Made by a program: the position numbers and the translations under genes
Shown here: positions 1-9,445 of the stretch, one piece after another
How positions within the stretch are numbered: the first letter of the stretch is position 1
Layout of the letters: every line of letters begins with the position of its first letter
The notes under the pieces: model-generated
What the model was told of the DNA's origin: nothing
The model's database searches: none
Seen by the model: the letters and a program-made list of their open reading frames with translations, nothing else
Assembly (NCBI GenBank): GCA_944472155.2
Contig: OX235277.1
Coordinates: 36,838,804 to 36,902,803, forward strand
DNA: 64,000 nt
Direction of reading: 5' to 3'
Source of the DNA: Trichobilharzia szidati
Lineage: Eukaryota; Platyhelminthes; Trematoda; Strigeidida; Schistosomatidae

Positions 1-647
1 AATTTATGGACCGTAAGATCCGAGTCCAGTTACTGAATGGTTACCTCAAGTTCCTGAGTCCAGTCACCGATGAAGTCGTAGGTGGATACTTTTAGAGTCT
101 TTGTTCAGTATACACTGACTACTTCCAGTTCGTGAAGCAGTCTATCTTGAACAAGAAGTATACGATAGATTTTCTGTTCTTATTCTAGTAGTATTCGTCA
201 GTTTGTGTATGAGAATGACCACTTTGTTTTAAATAAGTGGACTTCGATACGATGTGAGTAATTACTATGCCTGTTGGCTTGTTGCATGCTGTATTTTATG
301 TCCGCCATACAGACCTAATCATGCGGCAGGTGTATCTACAATCTAGCGGTAGTTTTTAATCTCTCAGACTAACATATTTACATCACTTCAATAAATTTTA
401 TGTATTCTCCTATGTTATTTATTGAACATGTTCAAATGGAGTCCATGATTAAGTTGATATGATTAGTCTGCTGACAGAATATAAATAAATTATTGCCTGA
501 GTCTCCTGTTTCTACACTGTTGCTATATTCTGTTTCTTTTAACATTCATCTAACTAGCAGAGGCGGGACATAGTTTCTGCTTTCAACATTATATACAAGA
601 TACCAGCTAATTTATTTACGCTTTTGAGGCTAATAAAAAGACAATTG
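1..647. other. No gene recognised
   Basis: AT-rich sequence with no coding stretch I can support on either strand. It lies on the 3' side of the minus-strand receptor gene, so it may be intron. I looked here for the next receptor exon (vicinal-cysteine loop C, first membrane helix) and did not see it. Confidence 0.4.
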
Positions 648-694
648 CAGCGAAGAAAATTTTCTTTTCGACGAAGTCATCATCTAGGCTGTAC
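648..694 (-). ncRNA. Hammerhead-like motif at PLE-1 3' end
   Basis: On the minus strand CAGC and GCTG form a short closing stem around a GAUGAUGA-like core, a small GAC/GUC stem, GAAA and an A/U-rich self-complementary hairpin. PLE terminal repeats are known to carry minimal hammerhead ribozymes. The core here has an extra base relative to CUGAUGA, so activity is doubtful. Related copies are at 7809-7853, 20649-20697, 60362-60406 and 61805-61849. Confidence 0.4.
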
Positions 695-1112
695 ATTCGT
701 GTATTTATATCAAATGGATAGGAAAGTTCCAGAATAATTTCTGGTTAGGGGTCAAATTAATAAAAAATTACAATTAGGAATTAAAATGACATAACAAACA
801 GGGGGGATGGGTAAAACTCAAACAAAGTAGCATAATAACTAAGAAGATTGACATTGTGCAATTGGGAGTTAGAAATGTAGAAATAACAAAATATACAGGA
901 TGTTTGGATAAAAAACTAATATGATGAATAATTGTTTATGCAATCAGGGATTAAATATGTAGAAATAGTAAAATGACAAAATAAACAGGAAGTGTGGGTA
1001 TGAAAATATGGTAGTGTAGACAGGGATTAAGAAAACTTAAAATAACATGAATAAACAGGAAGTTTAGATAAGAAAGGCGATGAGATTGTCATTACTAAAA
1101 AATTTTACCTGT

Positions 1113-1698
1113 TTATGATGGCCATGGTAGGGAGAGGGGTTGTACGTAATTCTTTTGGATACAAAGAGTGGGTTTGAGCTTTTGGATAGCTAGCGCCTCA
1201 GCTATGCCCAGATGTCTTGATTTGATTCCCTTTGATAGGTTTGATTGAATTTTGCATATTACTTTGAAGGATTTTTCGAAAGGCACTGAATGTCCTGAGT
1301 TGACCAGATGTTCTGCCACTGAACTGTATACACGTTTTTGCTCTCCTTTTACTAGCCAGGCTGGGTACTGTTCACGAACGCGTTTTCCAAGTTGGCGCAT
1401 GGTACGGCCGATGTACTCAGCTCCACAAGAGTAAGTAAACTGGTATATGCACGTTGAGGTGGCCCAATGCGACAGCCTGTCTTTCAGGTTCTGGTTGAAC
1501 AGTTTCTTGCAGGAAAACGTCAGTCGTAGGCTTGCGGCGAAGTATGTTTTCCTCAGCGATTTGGAGAGGCGTTTGCGGAGGATTTCTGCTTCAATATCAC
1601 CTTTGGATTCTAGATTAAGCAGAAGTGTTTTCTTTGGAACAGATTGGACTTGTTCTGAAGTCTTAGTCTTAGATTTGAGATTTCTGTCTATTCATCAT
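1113..1698 (-). pseudogene. PLE GIY-YIG endonuclease domain (C-terminal part of the polyprotein)
   Basis: About 194 codons are open on the minus strand and end in TAA at 1113-1115. A Cys-containing strand (CIYQFTYSCGAEYIGRT) matches the GIY-YIG nuclease of Penelope-like retroelements. A conserved tail follows with HLVNSGH and IAEALAIQKLKPTLC. The reverse transcriptase half is absent, so this is a 5'-truncated copy and no start codon applies; the methionine at 1398-1400 is internal. In PLEs this domain makes the DNA nick for insertion. The frame is intact here, unlike most PLE pieces in the window. Confidence 0.8.
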
Positions 1699-1704
1699 AT
1701 AAAA

Positions 1705-2392
1705 TAATCTATGCTCGTACAACCAAGTACAGGAACTCAACGATACCATACTTGGCCCGTGTTCTAAGTGACAGAGACAATGTTAAGCGTGAAACTTATG
1801 ACTTGCTCTGTTATTAACAACATAATTTTAGGCTCTTTTATTTCTCTCTTATTTTGTGTTCTTTAGTGAACTCCTTCTTAAACATACTTAGCTACCTAAA
1901 TTATTAACATTGGCTTACTTCTTTTGTACTTTACTAAATTCCTTCTATTGTGTATCCACTGGTTCCGACTCTATTAGCATTATGAGTATTACAAAATTGT
2001 CCTGTCATTAACCATCATGTAATATTAGTTTTGTTTTTTCTTATTTTTCTATACTTTTCGGCAATATCAAACTGACAATCGTTGGTTGTGAACGCCATAG
2101 TCACCACCTTAAAAAATTTTGTATTATGCAGGATTACTCACACTACCACTACAAACACTGCATTAGACTTTGGATGACTTTGTTACTTTTTCGCATTTAT
2201 AATTATTTTGTGTTTATCCTGTTGTTTTTTTGCTGTTGGTGTCTTCCGATTTATTTTTTTGTTTGTTTAATACTTAATTTAAATGTCGGTAAAATTAGAT
2301 GCAAATATTGTAGATATGTGCGGAAAATTCCACACTGTATCACTAGTACTGTTTCTGGAATAAAGCAAATTATTATTATTATTTATTCAAAT
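1705..2392 (+). mobile_element. CR1-like LINE, 3' end
   Basis: Begins inside the last coding block (IYARTTKYRNSTIPYLARVL, stop near 1815), followed by a long 3' UTR. It ends after the words ggaataaagcaaa in a short ATT run. The same 3' end is found at 21125-22107 and, in related subfamilies, at 31119-31857, 42270-43437 and, reversed, 54776-55500. It is a strongly 5'-truncated dead copy. Confidence 0.7.
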
Positions 2393-2624
2393 GTTTAAAA
2401 ACTGTTGTAGATATACGGGTATACAGTAAGATAGATCCATGATTCTTCAATCTATGTTAGTTAAAAATACACTCTTTTCCAAAACTTGGCAGTAGATGAA
2501 TGGTAATTCATTTTTAACTACTGCCTTCCTTCAGTAATCTATTTCATTACCATTCAAAAGATAATCACATTGAGAATGGAGTTCCTACTTAAATCTTAAG
2601 GACAATGTATCGAGTTGTATAAGT

Positions 2625-2844
2625 TTGGAATTCATGGGCCACTGGATCAGACCCCAACGGTCGAATCGTCAGCAAGCTGGCCTTTTAACCTTGGCACCTT
2701 GTGTTTGAGTCTCTCCGATTGTGTACAAATGGAAAGACTCAAAATAAGTAAGAAACAGGCATCCAATGCTCTCTGGTTTTCATATGGTTCTCTCAGCTCA
2801 CGATTAAAAATGCAACCGATTCAATCCCTGCAAAGTAACACTTG
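2625..2844 (+). repeat. Repeat B monomer (decayed)
   Basis: Sense-orientation repeat B: gaattcatgg entry, decayed tRNA-like part, remnant of the hammerhead-like part, and the tail ending near cacttg. It lies in the receptor intron, 27 bp downstream (gene sense) of the exon end at 2872. Confidence 0.5.
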
Positions 2845-2871
2845 ATATGGGATTTCAAAACCTGAACTCAC

Positions 2872-2950
2872 CTCATTTCTTTCTACTACAACTTTGAGTA
2901 GATCCCATTCACCATTTTCAACATAATTTGATGTATCTACCTCATCATGT
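2872..2950 (-). CDS. nAChR-type Cys-loop receptor subunit, ligand-binding-domain exon (fourth exon seen)
   Basis: A 79-nt exon encoding the end of R plus 26 residues, HDEVDTSNYVENGEWDLLKV then VVERNE. This is the stretch after loop B that runs toward loop C in nicotinic receptor subunits (family pattern NGEWDL). A TTTCAG acceptor precedes it at 2951-2952 and a GTGAG donor follows it at 2867-2871. The first base completes the CG left by the exon at 6171-6368, giving Arg, so the frame joins cleanly; the exon ends in phase 0. Loop C with or without the vicinal cysteines, and the four membrane helices, are not in view, so alpha versus non-alpha and cation versus anion selectivity cannot be decided. 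Confidence 0.85.
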
Positions 2951-3895
2951 CTGAAATGTATTAAAGGGATAACAATAATTAGTGCGTAATGGGATTTTTC
3001 AAAAAGAAAATTGAAATTTAAAACATACTTTTTTAAAGGTTTGAATACCCACAAAGCCGCGAATATCCTGAGGGCCAATGCAGACACTTTTTGACACTTA
3101 TCAGGAGAAGTGAAGCCGTATATTATGGTGTCTCAGCTAAATTGGACTTATTTGGCTGGGAAGTAATGGCAAAATTGTTAGGTATGAAGCATGGTTCAAG
3201 CAGTATTCAACGAGTCTCTGACGGGTGCTGCTTACAACTTATCATCCCAGTAGAAGACCTGAAAATATTGATTTCCGTTAACTTATTTGTAGATATTCTC
3301 ATCGAAGGAGTATTATAGATATAAAAAAAGCCATTTATTCCTTGTTCCTAGAAAAGGATGACTATAAGCTGGTAAATAAACTAATCAGCTGTGTGCCAAG
3401 AAGGTTTCTTAGTGATACTTCCATACAGACTATATCCCTGACAACCTGGCTTTATACAATATTAATCCTAAGTGTCTGTTTCGTTTACGCTGTTGATTCT
3501 TAGTAGTTGTTCTCACAGGACTAAAAGTCTCTAGTAACATATATAGAATAAATAACAATAATAATAGCTTTATTCTAAAAAAGGAATGAGTCCTTACAGT
3601 GTATCAAACTCTGAGTATGTTACATTGCAAAGTACTGATTCCTTATGCAGAATATTCAAGTAAATTGATAATCAGTAATATATATTTATAAAACTGTGTT
3701 ATTCGAATCACGCTTTAGTAACCTGCAATATTTTTTCACAGTTTCCTGGGAAAATTCTGTAGTACTGGGTTGAAAAGAAATTATAAGTGGTATTGAGTAC
3801 ATTTTGCTAATTAGAAATGTAGTTGGATAATAAAAACAATAAGAAAAAGAGAAAATAAGATTCATTTTGATATACAAATATATGGGAAATTAAAT
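2951..3895. other. Receptor intron, nothing recognised
   Basis: Short open frames here have no recognisable motif. An AT-rich stretch with an ATA/ATT run lies near 3550-3570. I see no repeat family I can name. Confidence 0.4.
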
Positions 3896-4400
3896 AGACC
3901 ACTGATTTCAGCCAGCTCGGCCACACACAGGGCCTCAGTAGCACGTCTTCATCTCGGCCTGTTCTCTGCCGTCCTCTTAAGGTGGCTTCGTGACTAGCCA
4001 TAAGCCCTCATTTCTTCCTTACCCGCTCTCCTGCATATCACCATTGGACATCCGACTCACCATTTACCGTTCAGATTCCACCTGAGGGCCTGATTCTCAA
4101 TGTCACTCAATTGCCTTCTCAGTGTACATCCAATCCACCTCCATTTTCTTTCCCAAAATTGTTGGGCAGTAGTTTTCTCGTCGGTGGATCTTCGCTTGAT
4201 AAAGTTACATGTTACTTATCATGACGTAATGGTCATGTGATCTCCTGAAAGTAGCTAAGGAGGCAGCTGTTGGTAGAGGTTTGCGTTGGTCTGTTGGAAA
4301 TGCTTTTGGTGGTGCCATAGGAAGCACTGACTTGACGCTAGTTTCGGAGATCCGGATCTTGCTATTTATGCTGGGAACAGTGGATTTTCATAATGATTTC
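3896..4400 (-). mobile_element. RTE-2 LINE fragment
   Basis: The minus strand carries the decayed C-terminal part of the RTE-2 open reading frame, including the region equivalent to KWRWIGHTLR and the RIFNTNVKS block, by comparison with the cleaner copies at 22615-23425 and 40506-41048. There are many frameshifts. It lies within a receptor intron. Confidence 0.6.
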
Positions 4401-4571
4401 ATAACAATGAAGATCTGTTTTGCTTTTGGTTATCTCCTCACTTTTAAGTATATAAAAGGAATATATAAAAATATATATTCAACGATTATTCATAAAGTCT
4501 TATCAATATATTGATGAAGGGTTTTCCTACTGTTAAGAAATCGAGTATTCCACTTGATTTCATACTTGTTG

Positions 4572-4800
4572 TTGGTTATTTTCAAGTATTGGTCTGCAGG
4601 GATTTTGTCTGATTGTTTGGAGTATTTCATCAAGAGCTGACGTTGGTAGGGGAACCATTGGATCCCAGTGGCGTATTGTAACCAGAAGGCCTTTGGTTTG
4701 AAGCCTGGCAGGTGCCTACTGTGAAGAGTCCCAAAATAGGATGAAACAGCTGTCTAGTACTCCCGGGTTTTCCAATGGTTCTGTGACCGAAATTGGTTAA
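4572..4800. repeat. Repeat B, inverted pair (decayed)
   Basis: Starts with the reverse tail (caagtattggtctgcaggga), then about 70 bp of the minus-oriented unit, then switches directly to a plus-oriented unit with the hammerhead-like block (agtcccaaaataggatgaaa). It is the same palindromic layout as at 57056-57492, with unequal arms. Confidence 0.55.
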
Positions 4801-5004
4801 TTGTTAACTTTCATACGACGGCTGATTGATTATTGTGTAAAGCGCTAGGAATTTCTGCTTTCCTCTGTTGTATTTGGAGCAGACAATAGATAGCTTATTA
4901 AAAGTATATAACCTCTTATGAGACCACGTTCTTTTATGGATGTGGAACGAAGATATTTGTACTTAGTGGACTATTTCAAGTGGGATAAACAGCGAGAGAA
5001 AGGG

Positions 5005-5190
5005 CTTAAGCTTTGTAGCTTCAGTAGAGGTGGCACCTTTTTTTCTAGAGTGGAGTTACTAGCCTCTGGCCCAACTTTCTCTCTTTTTCCAGGAGTACTA
5101 TTGGTAAGTAAACTGGGCAAGAGTAAGAGAAGTGCATTGGTAAGGGAACAAACTCGTACATTCTACCATTGAGCTACAGACACCGTTGAG
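5005..5190 (-). repeat. SINE A (decayed)
   Basis: Minus-oriented SINE A body recognised from ggagttactagcctc and the adjoining tail; the tRNA-like head is eroded. Flanking DNA at 4801-5004 and 5191-5560 holds nothing I recognise. Confidence 0.5.
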
Positions 5191-5561
5191 AAATACACAC
5201 AGAATAGTAAACTGTCAAGTTCAAATCACTTGTAGGATATTTACAGTTGCAACTGTTTGGCTGTAAAATTGTTCTGTGTAAATTTAGATGTCATCAAGAT
5301 TCCAGGGATTTAGGAATATAATGTGACTGGTAGATGATTAGCTGTACACACGTTCGCCACTGAATAGTTAAGAGCAATTATTTTTAAGCCAGTTGAAACC
5401 TACACTGCAGTTTATGATTTTATAATGAAAATATGTTGAATCTAAGTATTTGTTTAAACTTTATTGACAGATTAACTCAAGTGCTCACTAAAAATCATAT
5501 ACATGAATACTCTTTTGATAAATTTAAATAGTTGATTGATAAAATTCAGTCTGCACCAAAG

Positions 5562-5850
5562 ATAGGACTAGACATACATATTACACTAGTTACTGATGAG
5601 TGTCCAATCAAAAATGCCCAACACAGTCCTACAGGAGGTCAGTCTCTAGCCTAAATAGCTCAGTGGTAACGTCTCTGACTGCAAGCAGCACTGGGGGAAG
5701 CGGGTTCGAATCTCAGAAGGAACATGAGTTCCTTCAAGGCTGCAGATACACCTTGCTGATTGGTGAGTGAGCGCCAACTAGCACGAAACCCAGGTGGAAT
5801 GATTCCCGCCGATTGCCTCCAACCATGTAATACAGAAATATCAAGTCAGG
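5562..5850 (+). repeat. Repeat C (tRNA-like)
   Basis: Plus-oriented repeat C. It contains a tRNA-like Pol III head (A-box-like TAGCTCAGTGGTAAC, B-box GGTTCGAATCTC) and the flanks tcctacaggaggtca and gagttccttcaaggctgcag. The same unit occurs at 7012-7620, 12960-13430, 35541-35772 and 36215-36560. I do not see a proper anticodon arm, so this is a tRNA-derived repeat and not a tRNA gene. Confidence 0.65.
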
Positions 5851-5904
5851 TGAGAGAGCAGTTACTCCCGTACGTCATTAGCTGGCAGTTGCATTACGTA
5901 TATC

Positions 5905-6155
5905 CTGAATGGTCAGAAGCTGGAATTCATAAGCTGTCCATTCAATCAGGTCCCAGTGGCTGAATGGTCTACAAGTCCGCCTTGTAACCGGAAGGTGCTG
6001 GATTCCAACCTCAATGGGTTAGTGCTGCTGAAGACTGTCAAACTGGGACGAATCAACTATTCAGTATTCTCTCGTTTTCCAGTGGTTCTTTAACTGATGT
6101 CAGGCCATGATTAAACCTGCAACAAACCAAAATATCCCTCAAACCAATACTTGAT
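5905..6155 (+). repeat. Repeat B monomer
   Basis: Plus-oriented unit: gaattcat entry, tRNA-like head (tcccagtggctgaatggt), hammerhead-like block and a complete tail ending accaatacttg. Its core reads CTGAAGA, which keeps C3, but GAAA has become GAAT, so it too is predicted inactive. It ends 15 bp from the receptor exon boundary, within the intron. Confidence 0.65.
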
Positions 6156-6170
6156 AAAAGGCCTACTTAC

Positions 6171-6368
6171 CGTTTTATTACATTGACCTGCCAACCATCG
6201 TATGTCCATGAGCCGAATTTCATCATACAGGATTGATCATCAAACGGAAAATAGGTGATATCAATTTTACACGTTGATCGTAATTTTGCTGGTGGTGGCC
6301 AGAATACATTACCGTTTGATTGTACCATTGCCTTACTTTGCATATAATCTGTTTTATAATCATCTGCA
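6171..6368 (-). CDS. nAChR-type Cys-loop receptor subunit, exon with loop A end, Cys-loop and loop B (third exon seen)
   Basis: A 198-nt exon. The acceptor TTATTTCAG lies at 6369-6370 and the donor GTAAG at 6166-6170. It encodes ADDYKTDYMQSKAMVQSNG, then VFWPPPAKLRSTC, the signature Cys-loop CKIDITYFPFDDQSC with 13 residues between the cysteines, then MMKFGSWTYDGWQVNV (loop B, Trp of the aromatic box in GSWTYDG). This is diagnostic of the ligand-binding domain of nicotinic-type pentameric channels, which act at the cell surface of nerve or muscle. The first base completes AG from exon 9336-9445 (giving Ser after LYN) and the last two bases CG join the exon at 2872-2950. An ATG 18 nt inside the preceding intron is not the start. 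Confidence 0.93.
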
Positions 6369-6424
6369 CTGAAATAAAAAAAACGCAAAGGAGTTTGTAT
6401 AAGCCAGAGAACGTGTGGTGTACC

Positions 6425-7011
6425 TCAAGGGTAAGCGATAAGATGAGGATTTATAACGAATAATATCCGTGTTGGTGGTTTACCTATAAAATGCTCATAT
6501 CAACCCTTCTCGTAGCCTAGGTTCAGATGTTGTACATAGCGTTGTTCTTAAAACAAGTGCAGATTTCCTATCTTATCCTCTCGCTGACACATTTAGTGAA
6601 TCTTTTTCCAAAAATGTTGTGCCAGCAGTTTGCAAAGACATTAAATTGTACCCATACCTAAGTCATCTACTGGAACATGTGTCACATTTAGACCTATTGA
6701 TATAACCTTGGGCCTTCACTTAAAGCCTTCAACGATTCCAAACAATTCGCCTACAGACATAGTAGAAGTACTTTAGATACAGCTGCAGTTTTGCATCATT
6801 ACATCAGCTCAAGCTTGGACAAAGGGGCTAAACGTGTTCGCTGCACCTTCCAAGATTACACATCTGCTTTCGACTCAGTACCTAGGGATATTTTGTTAAA
6901 TAAACTTGCTGAAACTCAAACTGAGTACTGGGTTGTCAAATGGCTGCATTCTTATTTCTCAGGAAGAAAGCAATACACTGTATGTCACGGAAGTCGTCCA
7001 CTTCATTGCAG
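6425..7011 (+). mobile_element. CR1-like LINE, internal reverse transcriptase segment
   Basis: The N-terminal half of the reverse transcriptase: VLKTSADFLSYPLADTFSES, then after frameshifts STLDTAAVLHHYISSSLDKG and DYTSAFDSVPRDILLNKL (catalytic motif A). It stops abruptly at 7011, where repeat C begins. It therefore lacks both the 5' end and the motif C/3' end, which is unusual for LINE copies and suggests a later deletion or rearrangement at the repeat C boundary. Confidence 0.75.
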
Positions 7012-7620
7012 ACTGAATTCTATCAGTCAGGTTTGCAATATGGCCACCATTCTAGGTAGCTCGCCATCACGATGCACGTTGATTTGATGATATTAGATAG
7101 TTGGAGGCAATTGGCAGGAGGTCTTGTCTGACCTAAGTCTCGTGCTAGTCAGAACTCATCAGTAAGGTGTATCTGCAACCACCTTGAAGAAACTCATGTC
7201 CCTTCTGAGATTCGAACCCGCTTCACCCAGTGTTAGCACTGGGCTATTCGGGCTCGCGATTGACCTCCTGTAGGAGTGTAGTGGATATTTTGATTGGACA
7301 CTAGTAACTAGTGCGATGTGTTCAGTCCTTACGTCGGTGCAGTTTGAATTCTATCAGTCAGGTTTCCACTATTTACTACTGTCCAATCAAAGTATCCATC
7401 GCAGTTCTACAGGAGGCCAGACGTGAGCCCGAACAGCTCAATGGTAACGTCTCTGACTGCAGTTCTCACTGGGTGAAACGGGTTCGAATCTCAGAATGGG
7501 CATGAATTCCTTCAAGGTTGCAGATACGCCTTACTGACTGGTGAGTGCCAACTAGCACGAAGCTAGGTCAAGGAAGGCTTCCTGCCGATTGCCTTCAATC
7601 ATCTAATATCATGAGATTTC
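7012..7620. repeat. Repeat C, inverted pair
   Basis: A minus-oriented unit (7012 to about 7368) followed by a plus-oriented unit (about 7368-7620), both with the tRNA-like head (agctattcggg / cccgaacagctcaatgg). The words gaattctatcagtcaggtt occur at both ends of the minus unit, suggesting tandem or circular ancestry. Confidence 0.65.
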
Positions 7621-7853
7621 TTTATGCATTTCAGAACTATATTTGTGACAGCTCATCACTACTACCCTCTTACTAATCTTCACCCCATTGCTCTAGTTAT
7701 AATTTGGTTGATCATCACATTTTTGAAATATTTTGATGAAATAAACATTAACCCTAACTAATTTTTATGTACACACAGATACAAAAGTAATTATAAATAA
7801 TTGCGATTGTACAGTTATGTGAACGAATTCGCCGAAAAGAGATTCTTCGCTGA
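7621..7853 (+). mobile_element. PLE-1 3' tail with hammerhead-like end
   Basis: AT-rich tail ending in a motif at 7809-7853 (ACAG...GCCGAAAAGAGATTCTTCGCTG) homologous to the terminal motif at 648-694 and 20649-20697. No coding part remains. Confidence 0.45.
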
Positions 7854-7939
7854 ACGACGTGTTTTATTTTTCATTAATGCCTAGATAGGTATTATTCATG
7901 AATTTTTGGCTCACACGTCATATACAGCCATCCATTAAA

Positions 7940-8880
7940 TGACATGTAAACTGCCCAGCATTCTTCTATGTTCTCCTTTATGGCTGTGAGATATATCCAT
8001 TGACAGTTCAGGATACGAGAAGACTAAATAAATTTGATTACAAATATTTGCTTTCCATATCCCGTGTTATGTAGTATACTATGGTGGGCAATACTAAAGT
8101 TAGATGAAGAATGTTTGGTGGGAATTGTAAATCAACCGATGGAGATATGGGACCACGTCGACTGAGATGACTAGAATACATGCTCCATATGCCAAGCCAC
8201 TGCCATTCTAGTCATACAATGTTAGGCGATATTGGATTAGGTTAGAAAAGAATTTGAGGTGATCATACTAGAACTTAGCAAAGGTTCATGAAGCCTTTGA
8301 TTTTGTTGGTTTGAGCCGCGTAGAGGCACATATAGACTGCTTTATTGGAATTCTAAGAAATAAAGACTGGAGACTGTTGGTGATTTGGCTCAAAATCGTT
8401 GTCATTGGCGCGGATGCATTCACTCTTTACGATCAGCTGTACCCACGGAACTTTCGTGTTTCTTCACGTTGCTATTCTTCCTCCCTCACATTTCTTGTTT
8501 ACTATTATTTTTTATTCATTTTCGTTCCCAGTGGAATATAATGGCTTCAAGTTACGGCTTCGAAGTTTCAGTAGCAGTGGTGCTTTTTACAGGATGGGGT
8601 TACTAGCCTCACTGTGAAGCCTCCCTCCTTAACGGGCTTATTACCGGATAAGTGAGTTAAGGGAATGCGTCGTCCGGGGACCGAACCTAGAACCACCAGC
8701 ATGGTTGGCCAGTATGCTACCACTAAGCCAACGATGCTTCTGTTTATTATGATTTTCTTCAGTCTCTTTCTCACTTTTATTTGCGCTTGTGTGCTACGTG
8801 AAGGAGTGTGGCTACTTGAATTACTGCACTTCTGTGCAGTTTAGACTTAATCAGTCAGTTAGCTTCTATGTATTTGAACT
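7940..8880 (+). mobile_element. RTE-1 (SR2-like) LINE 3' end, decayed and interrupted
   Basis: A decayed copy of the 16126-17075 element: FYGCEIYPLTVQDTRRLNKF-like and LLSISRV blocks, then MPSHCHSSHTMLGDIGLG, with several stops. The 3' UTR words gtgtgctac and gagtgtggc reappear after 8780. The copy is split by a minus-oriented SINE A at 8526-8738. Confidence 0.7.
8526..8738 (-). repeat. SINE A inserted in RTE-1 remnant
   Basis: Minus-oriented SINE: the tail (ttcccagtggaatataatgg) is at the left and the tRNA-like head (gcatcgttggcttagtggta when reversed) at the right, with a B-box-like GGTTCGGTCCCC. The RTE-1 3' UTR resumes on the right side, so this is a nested insertion and is younger than the LINE. 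Confidence 0.7.
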
Positions 8881-9335
8881 TGTTAATTTGTCTTTTTCTG
8901 GCTTTATCTGAATGGATAACCAATCGCCTTATTCAATAATTACACATCTAGTCAGTTAAACATCAGATCGATAATCACGGTCGAATGTCATTTTCCAACT
9001 CTGCGTTTTTGTTTAGGCCTGAATTATCTATCACTCTGTAGCCATAAGACAAGTCTTCTAGGCTGAGGCTTTCTTAATTGAGCTTATCAACAAGTGATTA
9101 GTTGATTCATACAGATAATCCAGAAGAGTTTCGACTAAAAAGATCTTTGCATGATTGTTGAGTACGTTTGTTGATGACTGATGAACTAACCAACTAAGTA
9201 GCTCCAAAATGACAACCAATGAAAATTCACTTAGAGATGAGTGTCAACCAATAGGCGTCAAACTCTGAGTGGGATGACACCCTGAAAACACAACACAGAC
9301 ATATACATATATATATATGTATCGCGAAAACTTAC
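8881..9335. other. Receptor intron, nothing recognised
   Basis: No recognisable coding or repeat content. A short (TA) microsatellite sits at about 9301-9320, just inside the intron next to the donor of the 110-nt exon. Confidence 0.4.
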
Positions 9336-9445
9336 CTATTGTACAGCACAATATCTGGTAACCATAACTTCTGACACGGGATTCGTATTCTTGACAGGTT
9401 ATTATATTCCAATGGATCCCATGTAAGTCTCTCATCAATCCATTC
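9336..9445 (-). CDS. nAChR-type Cys-loop receptor subunit, 110-nt exon (second exon seen)
   Basis: The exon encodes EWIDERLTWDPLEYNNLSRI, then RIPCQKLWLPDIVLYN and AG of the next codon. EWIDERLTWDP and the loop A signature WLPDIVLYN are hallmarks of nicotinic receptor subunits. The acceptor is TTGTGCAG and the donor GTAAG (9331-9335). The length of 110 nt (36 codons plus 2 nt) equals the conserved exon 4 of vertebrate nAChR genes as I know it. It joins in phase with 13506-13550 upstream and 6171-6368 downstream. A longer open frame overlaps it in another frame and is spurious. Confidence 0.93.

Larger units (their letters stand above)
648..1698 (-). mobile_element. Penelope-like element (PLE-1), 5'-truncated, with 3' tail
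   Basis: Minus-strand PLE remnant: C-terminal GIY-YIG coding part (1113-1698), an A-rich 3' untranslated part (about 700-1112) with a loosely repeated module around the words ataaacaggaagt, and a hammerhead-like terminal motif (648-694). The same order, coding end then tail then hammerhead-like motif, recurs on the plus strand at 19905-20697, which supports the boundaries. The 5' end abuts a CR1-like fragment in the opposite orientation. Confidence 0.75.

Noticed and set aside
1..2871. Loop C/first membrane helix exon of the receptor
   Set aside because: I searched the minus strand for vicinal cysteines followed by YPD and a hydrophobic helix and found nothing convincing.
5640..5735. Possible tRNA gene in repeat C
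   Set aside because: A and B boxes are present but no proper anticodon stem or acceptor pairing; repeated many times as part of a larger unit.
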